Shown piece after piece: positions 48,424 to 58,999 of a stretch of DNA of 64,000 nt. Below the pieces are notes generated by a model, which worked only from the letters and a program-made list of their open reading frames with translations, was not told the origin of the DNA and made no database searches. The position numbers and the translations under genes are program-made. Within the stretch, counting starts at the first letter, position 1. The number at the start of each line of letters is the position of its first letter. The stretch is from Shewanella sp. UCD-KL12 (GTDB lineage Bacteria; Pseudomonadota; Gammaproteobacteria; Enterobacterales; Shewanellaceae), in the NCBI RefSeq assembly GCF_001957125.1, contig NZ_MPHJ01000006.1, positions 124,001-188,000 of the forward strand, read 5' to 3'.

Positions 48424-48456
48424 AAAAAAATGCACCAATAACTTGGTGCATTTTTC
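48424..48456. terminator. Bidirectional terminator between smp and deoD
   Basis: A 13-bp perfect stem (48426-48438 with 48443-48455), built on ATGCACCAA/TTGGTGCAT with flanking A and T runs and a TAAC loop. It sits between convergent genes and ends transcription from both sides. Confidence 0.92.
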
Positions 48457-48477
48457 TTGAAGCTTAAAATTTACAGA

Positions 48478-49188
48478 TTACAGAGTAATTGCAGCTTCTA
48501 GAGTCATCTCAATCATTTCGTTGAAAGTGGTTTGACGCTCATCAGAAGAGGTCTTTTCACCAGTACGGATATGATCAGATACAGTACAAACACACAGTGC
48601 TTTTGCACCGAACTCTTTAGCTACGCCGTAAAGGCCAGCAGCTTCCATTTCGACACCTAGTACGTCCATCTTCTCCATAACGTCAAACATCTCTGGGTCT
48701 GGCGTGTAGAAAAGATCTGCAGAGAATACGTTACCTACGCGGTACTTAGTCCCTTTAGCATCAGCTGCTTTAACAACAGCGCTTAGCAGGCCGTAATCAG
48801 CAATTGCTGCGAAGTCTTGGCCTTTAAAACGAAGACGGTTTACTTGTGAATCAGTACAAGCACCCATACCGATCAATACGTCACGAACTTTAACGTCAGT
48901 GCTTACTGCGCCACAAGTTCCAACGCGGATAAGGTTCTTAACGCCGTAATCTTTAATGAGCTCAGTTGCATAGATAGACGCTGAAGGGATACCCATTCCA
49001 GAACCCATAACTGAAATACGCACACCTTTGTAAGTACCAGTGAAACCAAACATGTTACGAACATCAGTGACTTGCTCAACGTTCTCTAGGAAAGTCTCAG
49101 CAATGTACTTAGCACGTAATGGATCGCCTGGAAAAAGTACTGTATCTGCAAAAGCACCGTCTACTGCATTAATATGTGGTGTAGCCAT
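48478..49188 (-). CDS. deoD: DeoD, purine nucleoside phosphorylase
   Basis: A 236-residue hexameric phosphorylase of the deo pathway, releasing purine bases and (deoxy)ribose-1-phosphate. It has [57 protein letters not shown] and the catalytic [20 protein letters not shown]. It is the last gene of deoCABD, 153 bp after deoB. The paralogue at 36.9 kb shares all motifs but differs at many positions. Confidence 0.96.
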   Translation of the reverse strand: MATPHINAVDGAFADTVLFPGDPLRAKYIAETFLENVEQVTDVRNMFGFTGTYKGVRISVMGSGMGIPSASIYATELIKDYGVKNLIRVGTCGAVSTDVKVRDVLIGMGACTDSQVNRLRFKGQDFAAIADYGLLSAVVKAADAKGTKYRVGNVFSADLFYTPDPEMFDVMEKMDVLGVEMEAAGLYGVAKEFGAKALCVCTVSDHIRTGEKTSSDERQTTFNEMIEMTLEAAITL

Positions 49189-49341
49189 CTGTAAAACCCC
49201 TATTATTTTAACTTAAACCTGTACTTTAAATGAGTACTTAAGTGTTTATAAAATGGCGGCCATCATCTTAACCGCCAAATTTTAAATTAGCTGCCATCAA
49301 TAACCTTCAATGACAGACTGCAATTATGTAGCAAGCTTTAT

Positions 49342-50559
49342 CTATTTGATAAAAGACTCGCCATATTCCATCGGCTCTAACTTGAAATAAGTTGCGATAG
49401 ACTGACCGATATCAGCAAAGCTCTTACGACGACCTAAGGAACCCGCCTCAAGTCCTGCACCTAGAGCAAGTACAGGTACACGCTCACGCGTATGGTCAGT
49501 ACCTTGCCAACTTGGATCGCAACCATGATCAGCAGTCAGTATCAGCAAGTCATCTTCATCGAGTAGCTCAAGCATTTCAGGCATACGAGAATCGAAATAC
49601 TCAAGTGCCTTTGCGTAACCCGCTATATCGCGACGATGACCATAGTGAGAGTCGAAATCCACAAAGTTTGTGAATACGATTGTCTTATCACCCGCTTGCT
49701 TAACTTGCTCAAGTGTCGCATCAAAAAGTGCTTCTAAGCCTGATGCTTTGACCTTCTTAGTGATACCACAATGGGCATAGATATCAGCAATCTTACCCAC
49801 ACTGACGACTTCACCACCGTTATCAGCAAGCTTATCTAGTACCGTTTTTGCTGGTGGCTCAACAGCATAATCACGACGATTACCTGTACGTTCGAAATTA
49901 CTTGCATCAGTTCCAACAAAAGCACGAGCAATCACACGGCCAATGTTATAAGGCTCAAGCTCTTCACGTGCAATAATGCATAGATTATAGAGGTTTTCTA
50001 GTCCAAAACTCTCTTCATGACAGGCGATTTGAAACACTGAGTCAGCTGAAGTATAGAAGATAGGTTGGCCTGTGCGCATATGCTCTTCGCCAAGCTCTTC
50101 TAGGATGGCTGTACCTGATGCATGACAGTTACCTAAATACCCATCAAGACCTGCACGAGCCAAAATCTTATCTGTTAGCTCTTTTGGAAAAGAGTTAGTC
50201 AGGTCGCTAAAGTAGCCCCAGTCATAAAGTACAGGTACACCCGCCATCTCCCAGTGACCACTAGGCGTATCTTTACCTGTGCTCAGCTCATCGGCATGAC
50301 CATAAGCACCGATAACTTCAACATTGTCGGCGAAACCTGCCGCAAACTCACCAGTACTCTCTTTACCCGCCATGGCTAAACCAAGACGTGAAAGATTAGG
50401 GAGCATTAGCGGTCCTTTACGACCAATATCAGCTCTACCTTCAGCACATGCTTTAGCAATGCTACCAAAAGTATCGGACCCCATATCACCGAAAGACTCT
50501 GCATCACTTGCAGCGCCAACACCGAATGAGTCCATCATCATGATGATTGTTCTTTTCAT
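49342..50559 (-). CDS. deoB: DeoB, phosphopentomutase
   Basis: Interconverts (deoxy)ribose-1-phosphate and -5-phosphate, linking DeoD and DeoA to DeoC. From the ATG at 50559 (GAGG five bases upstream) it has 405 residues, as in E. coli. The alkaline-phosphatase-superfamily metal sites are visible: [16 protein letters not shown] at the N-terminus, [11 protein letters not shown], and [21 protein letters not shown] near the C-terminus. The gap to deoA is 23 bp, so the two are cotranscribed. Confidence 0.96.
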   Translation of the reverse strand: MKRTIIMMMDSFGVGAASDAESFGDMGSDTFGSIAKACAEGRADIGRKGPLMLPNLSRLGLAMAGKESTGEFAAGFADNVEVIGAYGHADELSTGKDTPSGHWEMAGVPVLYDWGYFSDLTNSFPKELTDKILARAGLDGYLGNCHASGTAILEELGEEHMRTGQPIFYTSADSVFQIACHEESFGLENLYNLCIIAREELEPYNIGRVIARAFVGTDASNFERTGNRRDYAVEPPAKTVLDKLADNGGEVVSVGKIADIYAHCGITKKVKASGLEALFDATLEQVKQAGDKTIVFTNFVDFDSHYGHRRDIAGYAKALEYFDSRMPEMLELLDEDDLLILTADHGCDPSWQGTDHTRERVPVLALGAGLEAGSLGRRKSFADIGQSIATYFKLEPMEYGESFIK

Positions 50560-50582
50560 AAAAACCTCTTGTGCCAATCTAA

Positions 50583-51914
50583 TTAAAGATCTTCAGCACG
50601 AATATAGCGGTAAATTTCAGGTGTTTTTTCAGGCTGCACATCGGCAACCTTAATCGCACCTCTCACAGCGGCAGCGGCTTCATCGAAGGCGCTTTCACTT
50701 TGAGCATGGATCATTGCAATCGGCTTATCGTTAGTAATCGAATCACCTAAAGCACAAACTTCTGTTAAACCAACACTGTAATCGAGTGCATCACCAGGCT
50801 TACGACGACCGCCACCTAATGTCACTACCGCAAGACCAAGTTCACGAGTATCCATGGCTGAAGCAAAACCGGTTTGCTCTGCATAAACAGGACGAACAAT
50901 CTTAGCTTCTGGTAAGTATAATTCAGGACGCTCAACAAAATCTGCTGGGCCACCAAGCCCTGAGATCATACGGCCGAATATCTCTGCCGCCTTACCGTTA
51001 TCTAATACCTGATTGAGCTTTTGGCGAGCTTCAGCTTCATTAGCTGCAATACCACCAAGCTGTAGCATTTCAGCACACAAGCCCATAGTCACTTCGTATA
51101 AACGTGGGTTACGGTATTTACCTGTAAGAAAATTAACGGCTTCTCTAACTTCAACAGCATTACCAGCACAAGAGGCTAGCACCTGATTCATATCGGTTAG
51201 CAAGGCTGTGGTTTTAGTCCCAGCACCATTTGCTACAGCAGTGATGCTGCGAGCAAGATCTTCAGAGTCTTTATAGGTAGGCATAAAGGCGCCACTACCT
51301 ACTTTAACGTCCATTGCTAAGGCATCTAAGCCAGAAGCAAGCTTCTTAGACAAGATTGAGGCAACGATTAGGGGAATTGATTCAACGGTAGCTGTGTTGT
51401 CACGAATGGAGTAGAAACGTTTATCGGCAGGAACTAAATCGCCTGTTTGGCCTATGATAGCCACACCAACGTCTTTAACAACGTTTCTAAATAACGCACT
51501 GTCTGGCTCAGTCTGATAACCAGGAATAGCATCAAACTTATCGAGCGTGCCACCAGTATGGCCAAGACCACGACCAGAGATCATTGGCACATAACCACCA
51601 CAAGCGGCAGCCATTGGGCCAAGCATTAAACTGATAACATCACCGACACCACCTGTACTGTGCTTATCGATAATCGGGCCATTAAGATTCAAACTTGACC
51701 AGTCGAGCACTGTACCTGAGTCACGCATACCCGTTGTGATAGCGATGCGCTCATCCATATTCATATCATTAAAGTAAACAGCCATACCAAAGGCTGCAAT
51801 CTGCCCCTCTGATACACTGCCATCGGTGATACCATTAACGAAGAACTGGATCTCTTCTTTTGACAAAACTTCTGAATTACGTTTTTTACGAATTATCTCT
51901 TGTGCTAGAAACAT
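50583..51914 (-). CDS. deoA: DeoA, thymidine phosphorylase
   Basis: Phosphorolysis of thymidine and deoxyuridine. From the ATG at 51914 (GGAGG seven bases upstream) it has 443 residues. It begins [21 protein letters not shown] and has the signature [18 protein letters not shown] and [21 protein letters not shown], then [20 protein letters not shown]. The C-terminal lobe is complete. It follows deoC after a 186-bp gap with a hairpin and continues into deoB. Confidence 0.96.
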   Translation of the reverse strand: MFLAQEIIRKKRNSEVLSKEEIQFFVNGITDGSVSEGQIAAFGMAVYFNDMNMDERIAITTGMRDSGTVLDWSSLNLNGPIIDKHSTGGVGDVISLMLGPMAAACGGYVPMISGRGLGHTGGTLDKFDAIPGYQTEPDSALFRNVVKDVGVAIIGQTGDLVPADKRFYSIRDNTATVESIPLIVASILSKKLASGLDALAMDVKVGSGAFMPTYKDSEDLARSITAVANGAGTKTTALLTDMNQVLASCAGNAVEVREAVNFLTGKYRNPRLYEVTMGLCAEMLQLGGIAANEAEARQKLNQVLDNGKAAEIFGRMISGLGGPADFVERPELYLPEAKIVRPVYAEQTGFASAMDTRELGLAVVTLGGGRRKPGDALDYSVGLTEVCALGDSITNDKPIAMIHAQSESAFDEAAAAVRGAIKVADVQPEKTPEIYRYIRAEDL

Positions 51915-52049
51915 GGTACTGCCTCCAAGTTTGTAACTAAAATTCACTTTTTAGCTGACAAACTCTTTTGTAAGACTCTAAAACTGTAATTTTGCTACAT
52001 TTGATATTAGCCGAGTTTTAGCGTCTTCAATTAGATTTAGATCACACTT

Positions 52050-52092
52050 AACTAAAAAAGAAAGCCCTAATTCTCATTTGATGAATCAGGGC
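52050..52092 (-). terminator. Hairpin with T-run between deoC and deoA
   Basis: On the minus strand AGCCCT-(G)-ATTC pairs with GAAT-(T)-AGGGCT (52063-52092), followed by TTTCTTTTTT. It lies just after the deoC stop, inside the presumed operon, so it should reduce but perhaps not abolish readthrough into deoA. Confidence 0.7.
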
Positions 52093-52100
52093 TGTTGCGC

Positions 52101-52892
52101 TTAGTAGCCCTGTGGACCTTTAGCAGCATCACCTAGCTCTAAGGTATGCAGTAAGTTCACGAGTAAGCTTGATGCACCGAAGCGGAATGTACGAGGAGTA
52201 GCCCAATCATCGCCTAGAAGACGAGCTGCAACGCCAAGAAACTCTTTAGCTGCGGCTGCATCACGAACGCCACCTGCAGGCTTAAAGCCTACTTTGGTGT
52301 TCTTCTCGCTGATCACTGTCATCATGATCTCTGCCGCTTCTAGTGTTGCATTAACAGCAACTTTACCGGTAGATGTCTTGATAAAGTCTGCGCCAGCATC
52401 GATACAAAGCTCAGAAGCCTTACGGATAAGTGCAGGGTCTTGCAACACACCAGACTCGATGATCACTTTAAGCAGTACATCTTCACCACACGCTTCTTTA
52501 CAAGCTTTAACTAGCTCAAAACCTACAGTTTCGTTGCCAGCCATTAATGCGCGGTATGGGAAAACAACATCAACTTCATCAGCGCCATAAGCGACAGCTG
52601 CACGGGTTTCTAATACTGCAATAGCAATATCATCGTTACCGTGTGGGAAGTTAGTTACTGTTGCGATACGAACGCTTTCAGCGCCCATTTCGTTTAGTGT
52701 CTTACGTGCAATTGGGATAAAGCGAGGGTAGATACAGATAGCCGCTGTATTGCCAGCTGGTGTCATTGCCTTATGACAAAGTTCAATCACTTTTTGATCG
52801 GTATCGTCGTCATTAAGCGTCGTCAAATCCATTAGCTCAATCGCTGTTTGAGCCGCTTGTTTGAGTTCTGTCGCTTGTGATAAATCAGTCAT
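52101..52892 (-). CDS. deoC: DeoC, deoxyribose-phosphate aldolase
   Basis: Splits deoxyribose-5-phosphate into acetaldehyde and glyceraldehyde-3-phosphate. It has 263 residues, a class I aldolase TIM barrel. The Schiff-base lysine lies in [20 protein letters not shown], the second catalytic region in [14 protein letters not shown], and the proton-relay Asp in [10 protein letters not shown]. It is the first gene of deoCABD. The presumed regulatory region is the 513-bp gap upstream. Confidence 0.97.
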   Translation of the reverse strand: MTDLSQATELKQAAQTAIELMDLTTLNDDDTDQKVIELCHKAMTPAGNTAAICIYPRFIPIARKTLNEMGAESVRIATVTNFPHGNDDIAIAVLETRAAVAYGADEVDVVFPYRALMAGNETVGFELVKACKEACGEDVLLKVIIESGVLQDPALIRKASELCIDAGADFIKTSTGKVAVNATLEAAEIMMTVISEKNTKVGFKPAGGVRDAAAAKEFLGVAARLLGDDWATPRTFRFGASSLLVNLLHTLELGDAAKGPQGY

Positions 52893-53098
52893 ACTGGTCT
52901 CCGAAACGTAATTTAATAATTCATTGATTCAAAATAAAAAAACAAAATAAAATTGCGCGACAGCACCTATTTTGGTTCCAGCAGCATTTATTGATTATTG
53001 TTATGGCCGGGCCTTCAGGCAGTGCCGTAAAACTGTTCTCTGTTATCAGGTGTAGGGACTGATACAGTAACAACCTTTACATATTCAGGTATTCAATA

Positions 53099-53118
53099 TT
53101 ATTAGGTTCACCTAATAA
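53099..53118. promoter_or_regulatory. Perfect 20-bp palindrome, candidate deo operator
   Basis: TTATTAGGTTCACCTAATAA reads identically on both strands. It lies about 205 bp upstream of the deoC start. It does not resemble the E. coli DeoR (TGTTAGAA) or Crp site, so a different repressor may bind. Confidence 0.5.
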
Positions 53119-53363
53119 CTATCCTGACACTAGGTCACGACTTGAATCCGTGAAGACCGGGAAGGGAAACGAGTTTGCTAAGTTTCAGCTGTGTTTCTAC
53201 CTTTCCGCGAAAAATCCATTTTAGCGCGTCAAACTTATTAATTTTTAGTAAAGCATCCTGTTTGAAATGAACGCAGTCCTTTCCAACAAGTAATATAGCT
53301 TATGCTTAAATAAAAACTAACATACTTTTTGTAACTAAATCCTGATTTACAAAAAGGTAAATT

Positions 53364-53390
53364 ATAGAGCCGCAAAATCTGCGGCTCTAT
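53364..53390 (-). terminator. tsx terminator hairpin
   Basis: ATAGAGCCGCA (53364-53374) pairs perfectly with TGCGGCTCTAT (53380-53390) around a five-base loop, just past the tsx stop. The following sequence on the minus strand is only moderately T-rich. Confidence 0.75.
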
Positions 53391-53405
53391 CACTATTACA
53401 AATTC

Positions 53406-54245
53406 TTAGAACTTGTAAGTAGCTGTTAGGTAGTGAGCCCAACCAGTTGTTTCTAGACCAACGATACCTGCACCATCTTCAAGAAGGTATACATCGTTGT
53501 AACCTTTAAGACCGTAACCTAGTGCGTAGTTGTCTGAATGCCAGTGTAGACCGAAGTATGCAGCACCACCGCTAGAAGTCATAGGTACGAACTCGTTACC
53601 GTACTCGTCATCTGCGCCAAACTGGTAATCAACATAACCCTGGAAAGACACGAATGAACCGTTGTCTAGGAAGTAGAAAGGCTTGAACCAGTTCATAGAG
53701 AATTGGTAACCGTTCCACTCTTTACCATTCATGTCGTAGTGAGCGTAAAGGTTCATGCCAGTTTTACCTAACCATGGAACCATAACATCAGCACCAACAC
53801 CCCAGAAAGATGCGTTTACATCTTCACCGACAGCACCGCCACCCCAGTTAAATAGAGTAGAGAAGTAAACTTCTTGGATAGGACCAGCAGAAAGATCCCA
53901 ACCAGTGATCGCATCGATAGAGAAACGAGGTGCGAACTTCATGAACATCTTGCTTGCGCCAGAACCAGCAGCTTTATCGCCAGAATCGCCTGTGAACAAG
54001 TTGAATACATCAACATAACCGTAAAGGTCAACAACACCAGCGCGACCGCCAAATTCCATCTCTAGGTAATCGTGTCCACTCTCACCGCTTGATGGTAGCT
54101 CGTCAAACGCGTACATAGCGTTGAACTGCATCCAGCTGTAATCGCCAGAACGGATATCTTCGCCACGGTCAGCAGCGAAAGTTGGTGCAGCCATTGTTGC
54201 TGCTAGTGCTGTAGCTAGTGCTATAGTTTTAACGTTTTTCATCAT
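53406..54245 (-). CDS. tsx: Tsx-like nucleoside-specific outer-membrane channel
   Basis: A 12-stranded barrel letting nucleosides across the outer membrane. From the ATG at 54245 it has 279 residues; signal peptide to TFAADRG. SWMQFNAMYAFDELP, EMEFGGRAGVVDLYGYVDVFNLF and the C-terminal WAHYLTATYKF, with terminal F, match Tsx/OmpK. Its place between nupC and deoCABD, on the same strand, gives a complete nucleoside uptake and breakdown cluster. Met codons at 54254 and 54242 are alternatives; GGGG before the ATG pair favours 54245 or 54242. Confidence 0.92.
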   Translation of the reverse strand: MMKNVKTIALATALAATMAAPTFAADRGEDIRSGDYSWMQFNAMYAFDELPSSGESGHDYLEMEFGGRAGVVDLYGYVDVFNLFTGDSGDKAAGSGASKMFMKFAPRFSIDAITGWDLSAGPIQEVYFSTLFNWGGGAVGEDVNASFWGVGADVMVPWLGKTGMNLYAHYDMNGKEWNGYQFSMNWFKPFYFLDNGSFVSFQGYVDYQFGADDEYGNEFVPMTSSGGAAYFGLHWHSDNYALGYGLKGYNDVYLLEDGAGIVGLETTGWAHYLTATYKF

Positions 54246-54621
54246 CAACCCCATTTATTTATGGTTTGCTGTTTTTTTGAAACAGCGTTCTTTTCTTATG
54301 GCGCCGCATTCTACCCAAATTTATATAAATCTCAATATAATTTAAGTTAAAATGCGAACACAAAATCCTAACATTAGAACAAACACCTGATTATTCATGT
54401 TATTTGAGTAATAACTTTAGAAAAAATCAATTTTAAGCTGCGCTTGTCTAATCACAATCCGTCCTAAATGTTAATAAAGGACGCAATGCTATAAATCTAA
54501 ATACTTCGAAAAATGGTTGAGCTAACTTGGGCACTGCCCCCATGAACAGGGCCCAGTGTGGGAAGGTCCCACAAGATTTACCTTAGGTATAAAAAAGGCA
54601 GCCATTAAGGCCGCCTCATCA
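54246..54621. other. tsx leader region with two stacked hairpins
   Basis: 376 bases between nupC and tsx. Beyond the nupC terminator there are two adjacent hairpins, GTGGGA/TCCCAC (54558-54572) and CACTG-CCC with GGG-CCAGTG (about 54532-54558), then AT-rich DNA before the tsx start. No gene is seen. Confidence 0.55.
54591..54615 (-). terminator. nupC terminator
   Basis: On the minus strand GGCGGCC, loop TTAAT, GGCTGCC (one G:U pair), then six T residues; six bases past the nupC stop. Confidence 0.88.
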
Positions 54622-55896
54622 TTATAACGCTAAGAATAGACCCGCAAGTGTTGCACTCATTAGGTTTGCAAGTGATGCTGCGATTACCGCACGAACACCA
54701 AGCTTTGCAAGGTCATGACGACGGCTTGGAGCCATAGCGCCTAGACCACCAAGTAGAATTGCAATTGAAGACAGGTTAGCAAATCCACATAGTGCGAATG
54801 AGATGATAGCTTTAGTTCTATCAGTCATAGCAACACCAGTTTCAGCAACTACCATACCGCCATCAGCAATATCTTTTAGGTAAGGAGCGAAGTTTAGGTA
54901 AGCAACAAATTCGTTAACAATGATCTTCTGACCAATGAATGAACCTGCAACCATAGCTTCATTCCAAGGCACACCGATAAGGAATGCTAAAGGCATGAAC
55001 AGGTAACCAAGGATAAGCTCTAGAGAAAGGTTTTCGAAACCAACTAGTCCACCGATACCACCTAACATACCGTTAAGCATTGCGATTAGACCAACGAAAG
55101 CAAGTAGCATAGCACCAACGTTTAGTGCTAAATGCATACCTGAAGCAGCACCAGCAGCAGCAGCGTCAATGACGTTAGCTGGCTTGTCTGTATCTTCAGG
55201 AAGATCGTCCATTGCGTTCTTAGTTTCTTCAGTCTCTGGATGCATTAGCTTAGCCATCATAAGACCACCAGGAGCCGCCATGAATGATGCAGCAACTAGA
55301 TACTCAATCTTTACACCCATACCAGCGTAACCCGCAAGTACCGCACCAGCGATTGATGCAAGACCACCAACCATGATAGCGAATAGCTCAGAGTTAGTCA
55401 TAGTCGCAATGAAAGGACGTACAACAAGCGGTGCTTCAGTTTGACCAACGAAGATGTTTGCAGTAGCAGACATTGACTCAGTACGGCTAGTACCTAGTGC
55501 CTTCTGTAGACCACCACCGATGAACTTAATAACCATCTGCATAATGCCAAGATAGTAAAGTACGGCGATTAAAGAAGAGAAGAAGATAATCACTGGAAGT
55601 ACGCGGATCGCGAAGACGAAGCCTACACCGTTCGCGAACATTGCGTCAGTACCTAAACCACCGAAAAGGAAGTCGATACCAGCTTGAGAGTAACCAATTA
55701 CACTGGCAACACCCATTGAAACGCCACCAAGTACTTCTTGACCAACTGGAACGTAAAGAACAAAGCCACCGAATGCAGCTTGAATTGCTAACGCACCACC
55801 AACAGTACGGTAGTTGATTGACTTTTTACCATTTGAAAGTAAAAAAGCAATTGTAAGTAAGGTGACCACCCCTACTAGACTCATTAAAATATCCAT
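54622..55896 (-). CDS. nupC: NupC-family concentrative nucleoside transporter
   Basis: A 424-residue inner-membrane CNT importer driven by H+ or Na+. Typical segments are [37 protein letters not shown] (nucleoside-binding), [19 protein letters not shown], the [18 protein letters not shown] loop, and [18 protein letters not shown]. It is the first gene of the nupC-tsx-deo run, each with its own terminator. Length is as in E. coli NupC plus ~25 residues. Confidence 0.95.
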   Translation of the reverse strand: MDILMSLVGVVTLLTIAFLLSNGKKSINYRTVGGALAIQAAFGGFVLYVPVGQEVLGGVSMGVASVIGYSQAGIDFLFGGLGTDAMFANGVGFVFAIRVLPVIIFFSSLIAVLYYLGIMQMVIKFIGGGLQKALGTSRTESMSATANIFVGQTEAPLVVRPFIATMTNSELFAIMVGGLASIAGAVLAGYAGMGVKIEYLVAASFMAAPGGLMMAKLMHPETEETKNAMDDLPEDTDKPANVIDAAAAGAASGMHLALNVGAMLLAFVGLIAMLNGMLGGIGGLVGFENLSLELILGYLFMPLAFLIGVPWNEAMVAGSFIGQKIIVNEFVAYLNFAPYLKDIADGGMVVAETGVAMTDRTKAIISFALCGFANLSSIAILLGGLGAMAPSRRHDLAKLGVRAVIAASLANLMSATLAGLFLAL

Positions 55897-56037
55897 TAAC
55901 CATCACCCTATTGTTAATACTTTTTAATTGTGTTGTTAACCAACCTTATTTTCGAGCTCGATTATACCCGAGCAATTGGCGAAAATCGTCGTTTCGATCA
56001 AGTTTTTGAAGTTTAATTTCAGTGCCTTAGTCGCAAC

Positions 56038-56055
56038 TTATGATGCGATTCACAT
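56038..56055 (-). promoter_or_regulatory. Possible Crp site upstream of nupC
   Basis: TATGA-TGCGAT-TCACA matches the TGTGA-N6-TCACA Crp consensus with one mismatch, about 145 bp before the nupC start. Nucleoside transporters are commonly Crp-activated; the distance is somewhat long. Confidence 0.35.
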
Positions 56056-56059
56056 CTGT

Positions 56060-56848
56060 TTAAATTAAAATTAATTTAAGGTCAAAGAGTTGCACCGTGT
56101 TTCGAAACGCATGTTCTGAAATAAGAACACTCGATTTTTTTTGTAAATTTGCAATTTCAGAGATGATTCGCTGCAAAATAAGCGGAGTATTGCGCGATTC
56201 TGCTGAATTTTGAGGCACCATAGCAGGAGAATCTGTCTCGATAATGAATGAATTTAAGGGGAGTTGACTCACACATTGTTTTAATTTTTTTGCATTGCTA
56301 TTTAATATAAGACCGCCAATTCCGAGCTTATAACCTAACTTTATATATTCGTTTGCAACCTCAATGCTGCCATAAAACCCATGAATCACCCCCGCTTTTG
56401 GCAGTGCGTGACGCTTAAGAATGGTCAATATCTCATTGTGGGCTTTAACAACATGTAAAATGACTGGCAAGTTCAGCTGTTTGGCAATGATAAGTTGCTG
56501 CTCTAGCGCTAACTCCTGCTGAGCCCAATTAGCCTTTTTTATTTTATCTAAACCACACTCACCAATAGCGACTAATTGTGGGTCATTTACTTTTAAGGCC
56601 AACAGTTCGTTTAATTGCTGTACATCTGTTGCTAGAGAGTTACCGCAGAACCAAGGATGTATCCCCAGCGCGTAGGGACAAGCGTATTGCTTTGCGACCT
56701 CGAGCTGCTTTGGCCAAAAAGGGGGAGAGATCCCAGGAATGATGGCCATCTCAATCCCCATCGACGCCATCTCGGTAAACAAGTACTCGCGATCATGATC
56801 AAATTGAGGATCATCTAAGTGTGCGTGGCTATCGATTATTCGCATCAT
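56060..56848 (-). CDS. yjjV: TatD-family metal-dependent hydrolase (YjjV-like)
   Basis: A TIM-barrel metal hydrolase, 262 residues from the ATG at 56848. The metal-binding IDSHAHLDDPQFD opens the protein; then GIHPWF, IGECGLDK, ILHVVKAHNE, GVIHGFYGS and a final metal Asp in FIIETDSPAMVPQ. These are TatD motifs. The position between prfC and deoCABD corresponds to E. coli yjjV rather than tatD. The start overlaps the end of the small upstream gene by 20 bases, suggesting translational coupling. Confidence 0.9.
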   Translation of the reverse strand: MMRIIDSHAHLDDPQFDHDREYLFTEMASMGIEMAIIPGISPPFWPKQLEVAKQYACPYALGIHPWFCGNSLATDVQQLNELLALKVNDPQLVAIGECGLDKIKKANWAQQELALEQQLIIAKQLNLPVILHVVKAHNEILTILKRHALPKAGVIHGFYGSIEVANEYIKLGYKLGIGGLILNSNAKKLKQCVSQLPLNSFIIETDSPAMVPQNSAESRNTPLILQRIISEIANLQKKSSVLISEHAFRNTVQLFDLKLILI

Positions 56849-57017
56849 AGGTTCCAACGTCTTTAGACTTGCTCTCTTTCTCTTTACTATGCGCTTTAAC
56901 ACTTGTTAAAGACGGCTCTGATAGCCTTGGTGCGCACGAGCGCCTATTTTCAGGCGTAAGCCCCATACGATCGCACCAGGAGATATAAGTTTTCCATGCA
57001 CGTGTGATCAAGTTCAT
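56829..57017 (-). CDS. Small basic protein, possibly DUF5363 family
   Basis: A 62-residue ORF from the ATG at 57017 that overlaps the yjjV start. MNLITRAWKTYISWCDRMGL followed by TPENRRSCAPRLSEP looks like a conserved small-protein signature; I associate it with DUF5363 from memory, without a search. The C-terminal half is lysine and serine rich and less constrained. Support for it being real: a protein-like N-terminus, two cysteines, and the tight overlap with yjjV. The ribosome site is weak. Confidence 0.55.
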   Translation of the reverse strand: MNLITRAWKTYISWCDRMGLTPENRRSCAPRLSEPSLTSVKAHSKEKESKSKDVGTYDANNR

Positions 57018-57075
57018 TAACAATCTACAGTTAGGAGGAGTTCAGTAATTGTATAATACCAATATAAAAGCCCCA

Positions 57076-57106
57076 ATAAAAAAGCCCCAACATTAAATTG
57101 GGGCTT
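57076..57106 (-). terminator. prfC terminator
   Basis: On the minus strand AAGCCCCAA/TTGGGGCTT (57082-57106) with a seven-base loop, then TTTTTTAT. The 3' half-site (ATTGGGGCTTTT on the minus strand) is repeated just beyond at 57067-57077, as if the terminator had been partly duplicated. Confidence 0.9.
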
Positions 57107-57142
57107 AATCGATAACACAGCACTCATAGGAGCAAGGGCTAT

Positions 57143-58723
57143 TTAGTTTTCTCTCGTCTTAGCGAACTGAATATCAGGGTATCGCTCAGTAGACAAGTTT
57201 AGGTTCACCATAGTTGGTGCGATATAGGTAAGGTTATCACCACCATCTAGCGCTAGGTTATTGCTACACTTGCGTCTAAAGTCTTCAAGCTTACGCTCGT
57301 CGTCACAATATACCCATCGAGCTGTCGCGACGTTAATGGCTTCATAGATAGCTTCAACTTTATATTCAGTTTTTAGGCGACCAACAACCACTTCAAACTG
57401 AAGCACACCAACTGCCCCAACAATCAAGTCATTTGAATCTATTGGTCTAAAGACCTGTACTGCACCCTCTTCAGAAAGCTGTACTAACCCTTTAAGCAGC
57501 TGCTTCTGTTTCAAAGGGTCCTTCAAACGAATACGACGGAACATCTCTGGCGCAAAGTTTGGAATACCAGTAAAGCGAAACTTCTCACCTTGAGTGAAGG
57601 TGTCACCAATTCGCATAGTGCCATGGTTGTGCAGACCAATGATATCGCCAGGGTATGCAGTTGCTGCACGGTTACGGTCACCAGCCATAAAGGTCAACGC
57701 GTCACTTACGTTTACATCTTTTCCTAATCGAACATGATGCATCTTCATGCCCTGTTCATAACGGCCCGAACAGATACGCATAAATGCAACGCGATCTCGG
57801 TGCTTAGGATCCATATTCGCTTGGATCTTAAATACGAAGCCACTGAACTTTTCATCTTCAGGCTCAATGTCACGGACTTCTGTTTCACGTGGCTGTGGAG
57901 TGGGTGCCCATTCGACGATACCGTCAAGAATATGGTCAACACCAAAGTTACCCAAAGCTGTACCGAAATAAACAGGCGTTAACTCACCAGCAAGGAACAT
58001 CTCATGATCAAACTCATTTGATGCACCTCTAACAAGCTCAAGCTCTTCACGCACTTCACTCGCATAAGCACCAATGGCTTCATCGAGCTCAGGGCTGTCT
58101 AGGCCTTTTATGACCTGAGAGTCTTGAATCGTATGTCCTTGACCAGTTTGATATAAAATCACTTCGTCACGTAGTAGGTGATATACACCTTTAAACTCTT
58201 TACCAGAACCGATAGGCCAAGTTATCGGCGCACAGGCAATATTTAGAACCTCTTCCACTTCATCCATCAACTCGAGAGGATCGCGAATATCACGATCTAA
58301 CTTGTTCATGAAGGTTACAATAGGCGTATCGCGAAGACGCGTCACTTCCATTAACTTAATGGTTCGTTGCTCAACACCTTTCGCTGAATCAATGACCATT
58401 AAACAAGAATCTACCGCAGTCAGTGTACGGTACGTATCTTCAGAGAAATCTTCGTGGCCTGGAGTATCGAGTAGATTAACCAAAGCGTCATTGTATGGAA
58501 ACTGCATCACAGAGGTCGTGATTGAGATACCACGATCTTTCTCCATCTCCATCCAGTCAGATTTAGCATGCTGTCCAGATTTCTTCCCCTTTACTGTACC
58601 CGCCTTCTGTAAGGCATTTCCAAACAAAAGTACTTTTTCAGTAATGGTGGTTTTACCCGCATCGGGGTGAGAGATGATGGCGAAAGTACGACGTTTGCCG
58701 ACTTCTACTTTATGGCCTGACAT
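57143..58723 (-). CDS. prfC: PrfC, peptide chain release factor 3
   Basis: A GTPase that recycles RF1/RF2 after termination. It has 526 residues. G1 is [10 protein letters not shown]3 DTPGHEDF, G4 NKLD. The effector region [26 protein letters not shown] is typical of RF3. The C-terminal [18 protein letters not shown] region is RF3-specific and separates it from EF-G. It is complete and standard in length. Upstream it has the repeat-rich 554-bp gap to nlpI. Confidence 0.97.
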   Translation of the reverse strand: MSGHKVEVGKRRTFAIISHPDAGKTTITEKVLLFGNALQKAGTVKGKKSGQHAKSDWMEMEKDRGISITTSVMQFPYNDALVNLLDTPGHEDFSEDTYRTLTAVDSCLMVIDSAKGVEQRTIKLMEVTRLRDTPIVTFMNKLDRDIRDPLELMDEVEEVLNIACAPITWPIGSGKEFKGVYHLLRDEVILYQTGQGHTIQDSQVIKGLDSPELDEAIGAYASEVREELELVRGASNEFDHEMFLAGELTPVYFGTALGNFGVDHILDGIVEWAPTPQPRETEVRDIEPEDEKFSGFVFKIQANMDPKHRDRVAFMRICSGRYEQGMKMHHVRLGKDVNVSDALTFMAGDRNRAATAYPGDIIGLHNHGTMRIGDTFTQGEKFRFTGIPNFAPEMFRRIRLKDPLKQKQLLKGLVQLSEEGAVQVFRPIDSNDLIVGAVGVLQFEVVVGRLKTEYKVEAIYEAINVATARWVYCDDERKLEDFRRKCSNNLALDGGDNLTYIAPTMVNLNLSTERYPDIQFAKTREN

Positions 58724-58763
58724 GATTACCTGCAGATTCGTGGTGTGCTAAAGGGGCGCAATT

Positions 58764-58943
58764 ATAGCGCCTCGCCTTGAAATTAGCTAGACAGAGTCTA
58801 GGGAAGTTTAACAAGCGTAAGCAGTGTAAAGGGCTAAAACTTAAAATCTCTCCTAAAGGAGGACATATATAGCGCCTAGTCTTGAGATTAGCTGGACGGA
58901 GTACAGGGAAGTTTACCAAGCGTAAGCAGTGTAAAGGGCTAAA
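58764..58943. repeat. Two 75-bp direct repeats
   Basis: Copies at 58764-58838 and 58869-58943, offset 105 bp, share the last 25 bases exactly (from AAGCGTAAGCAGTGTAAAGG to the final GGGCTAAA) and differ at about ten positions elsewhere. The interval between them is filled by a short hairpin. Confidence 0.9.
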
Positions 58944-58999
58944 GTAAATAATCCATCTTCTGAAGAAGGTGGCTTTAAAATTACTCCCTATAAGAGAGG

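Larger units (their letters stand above)
52893..53405. other. deoC upstream region
   Basis: 513 bases between tsx (stop) and deoC (start), both on the minus strand. It contains the tsx terminator at the right edge, a 20-bp perfect palindrome (53099-53118) and a weaker hairpin CTG-T-ATCAG/CTGAT-ACAG (53038-53066). I see no ORF. This should be the deo promoter and operator region. Confidence 0.6.
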
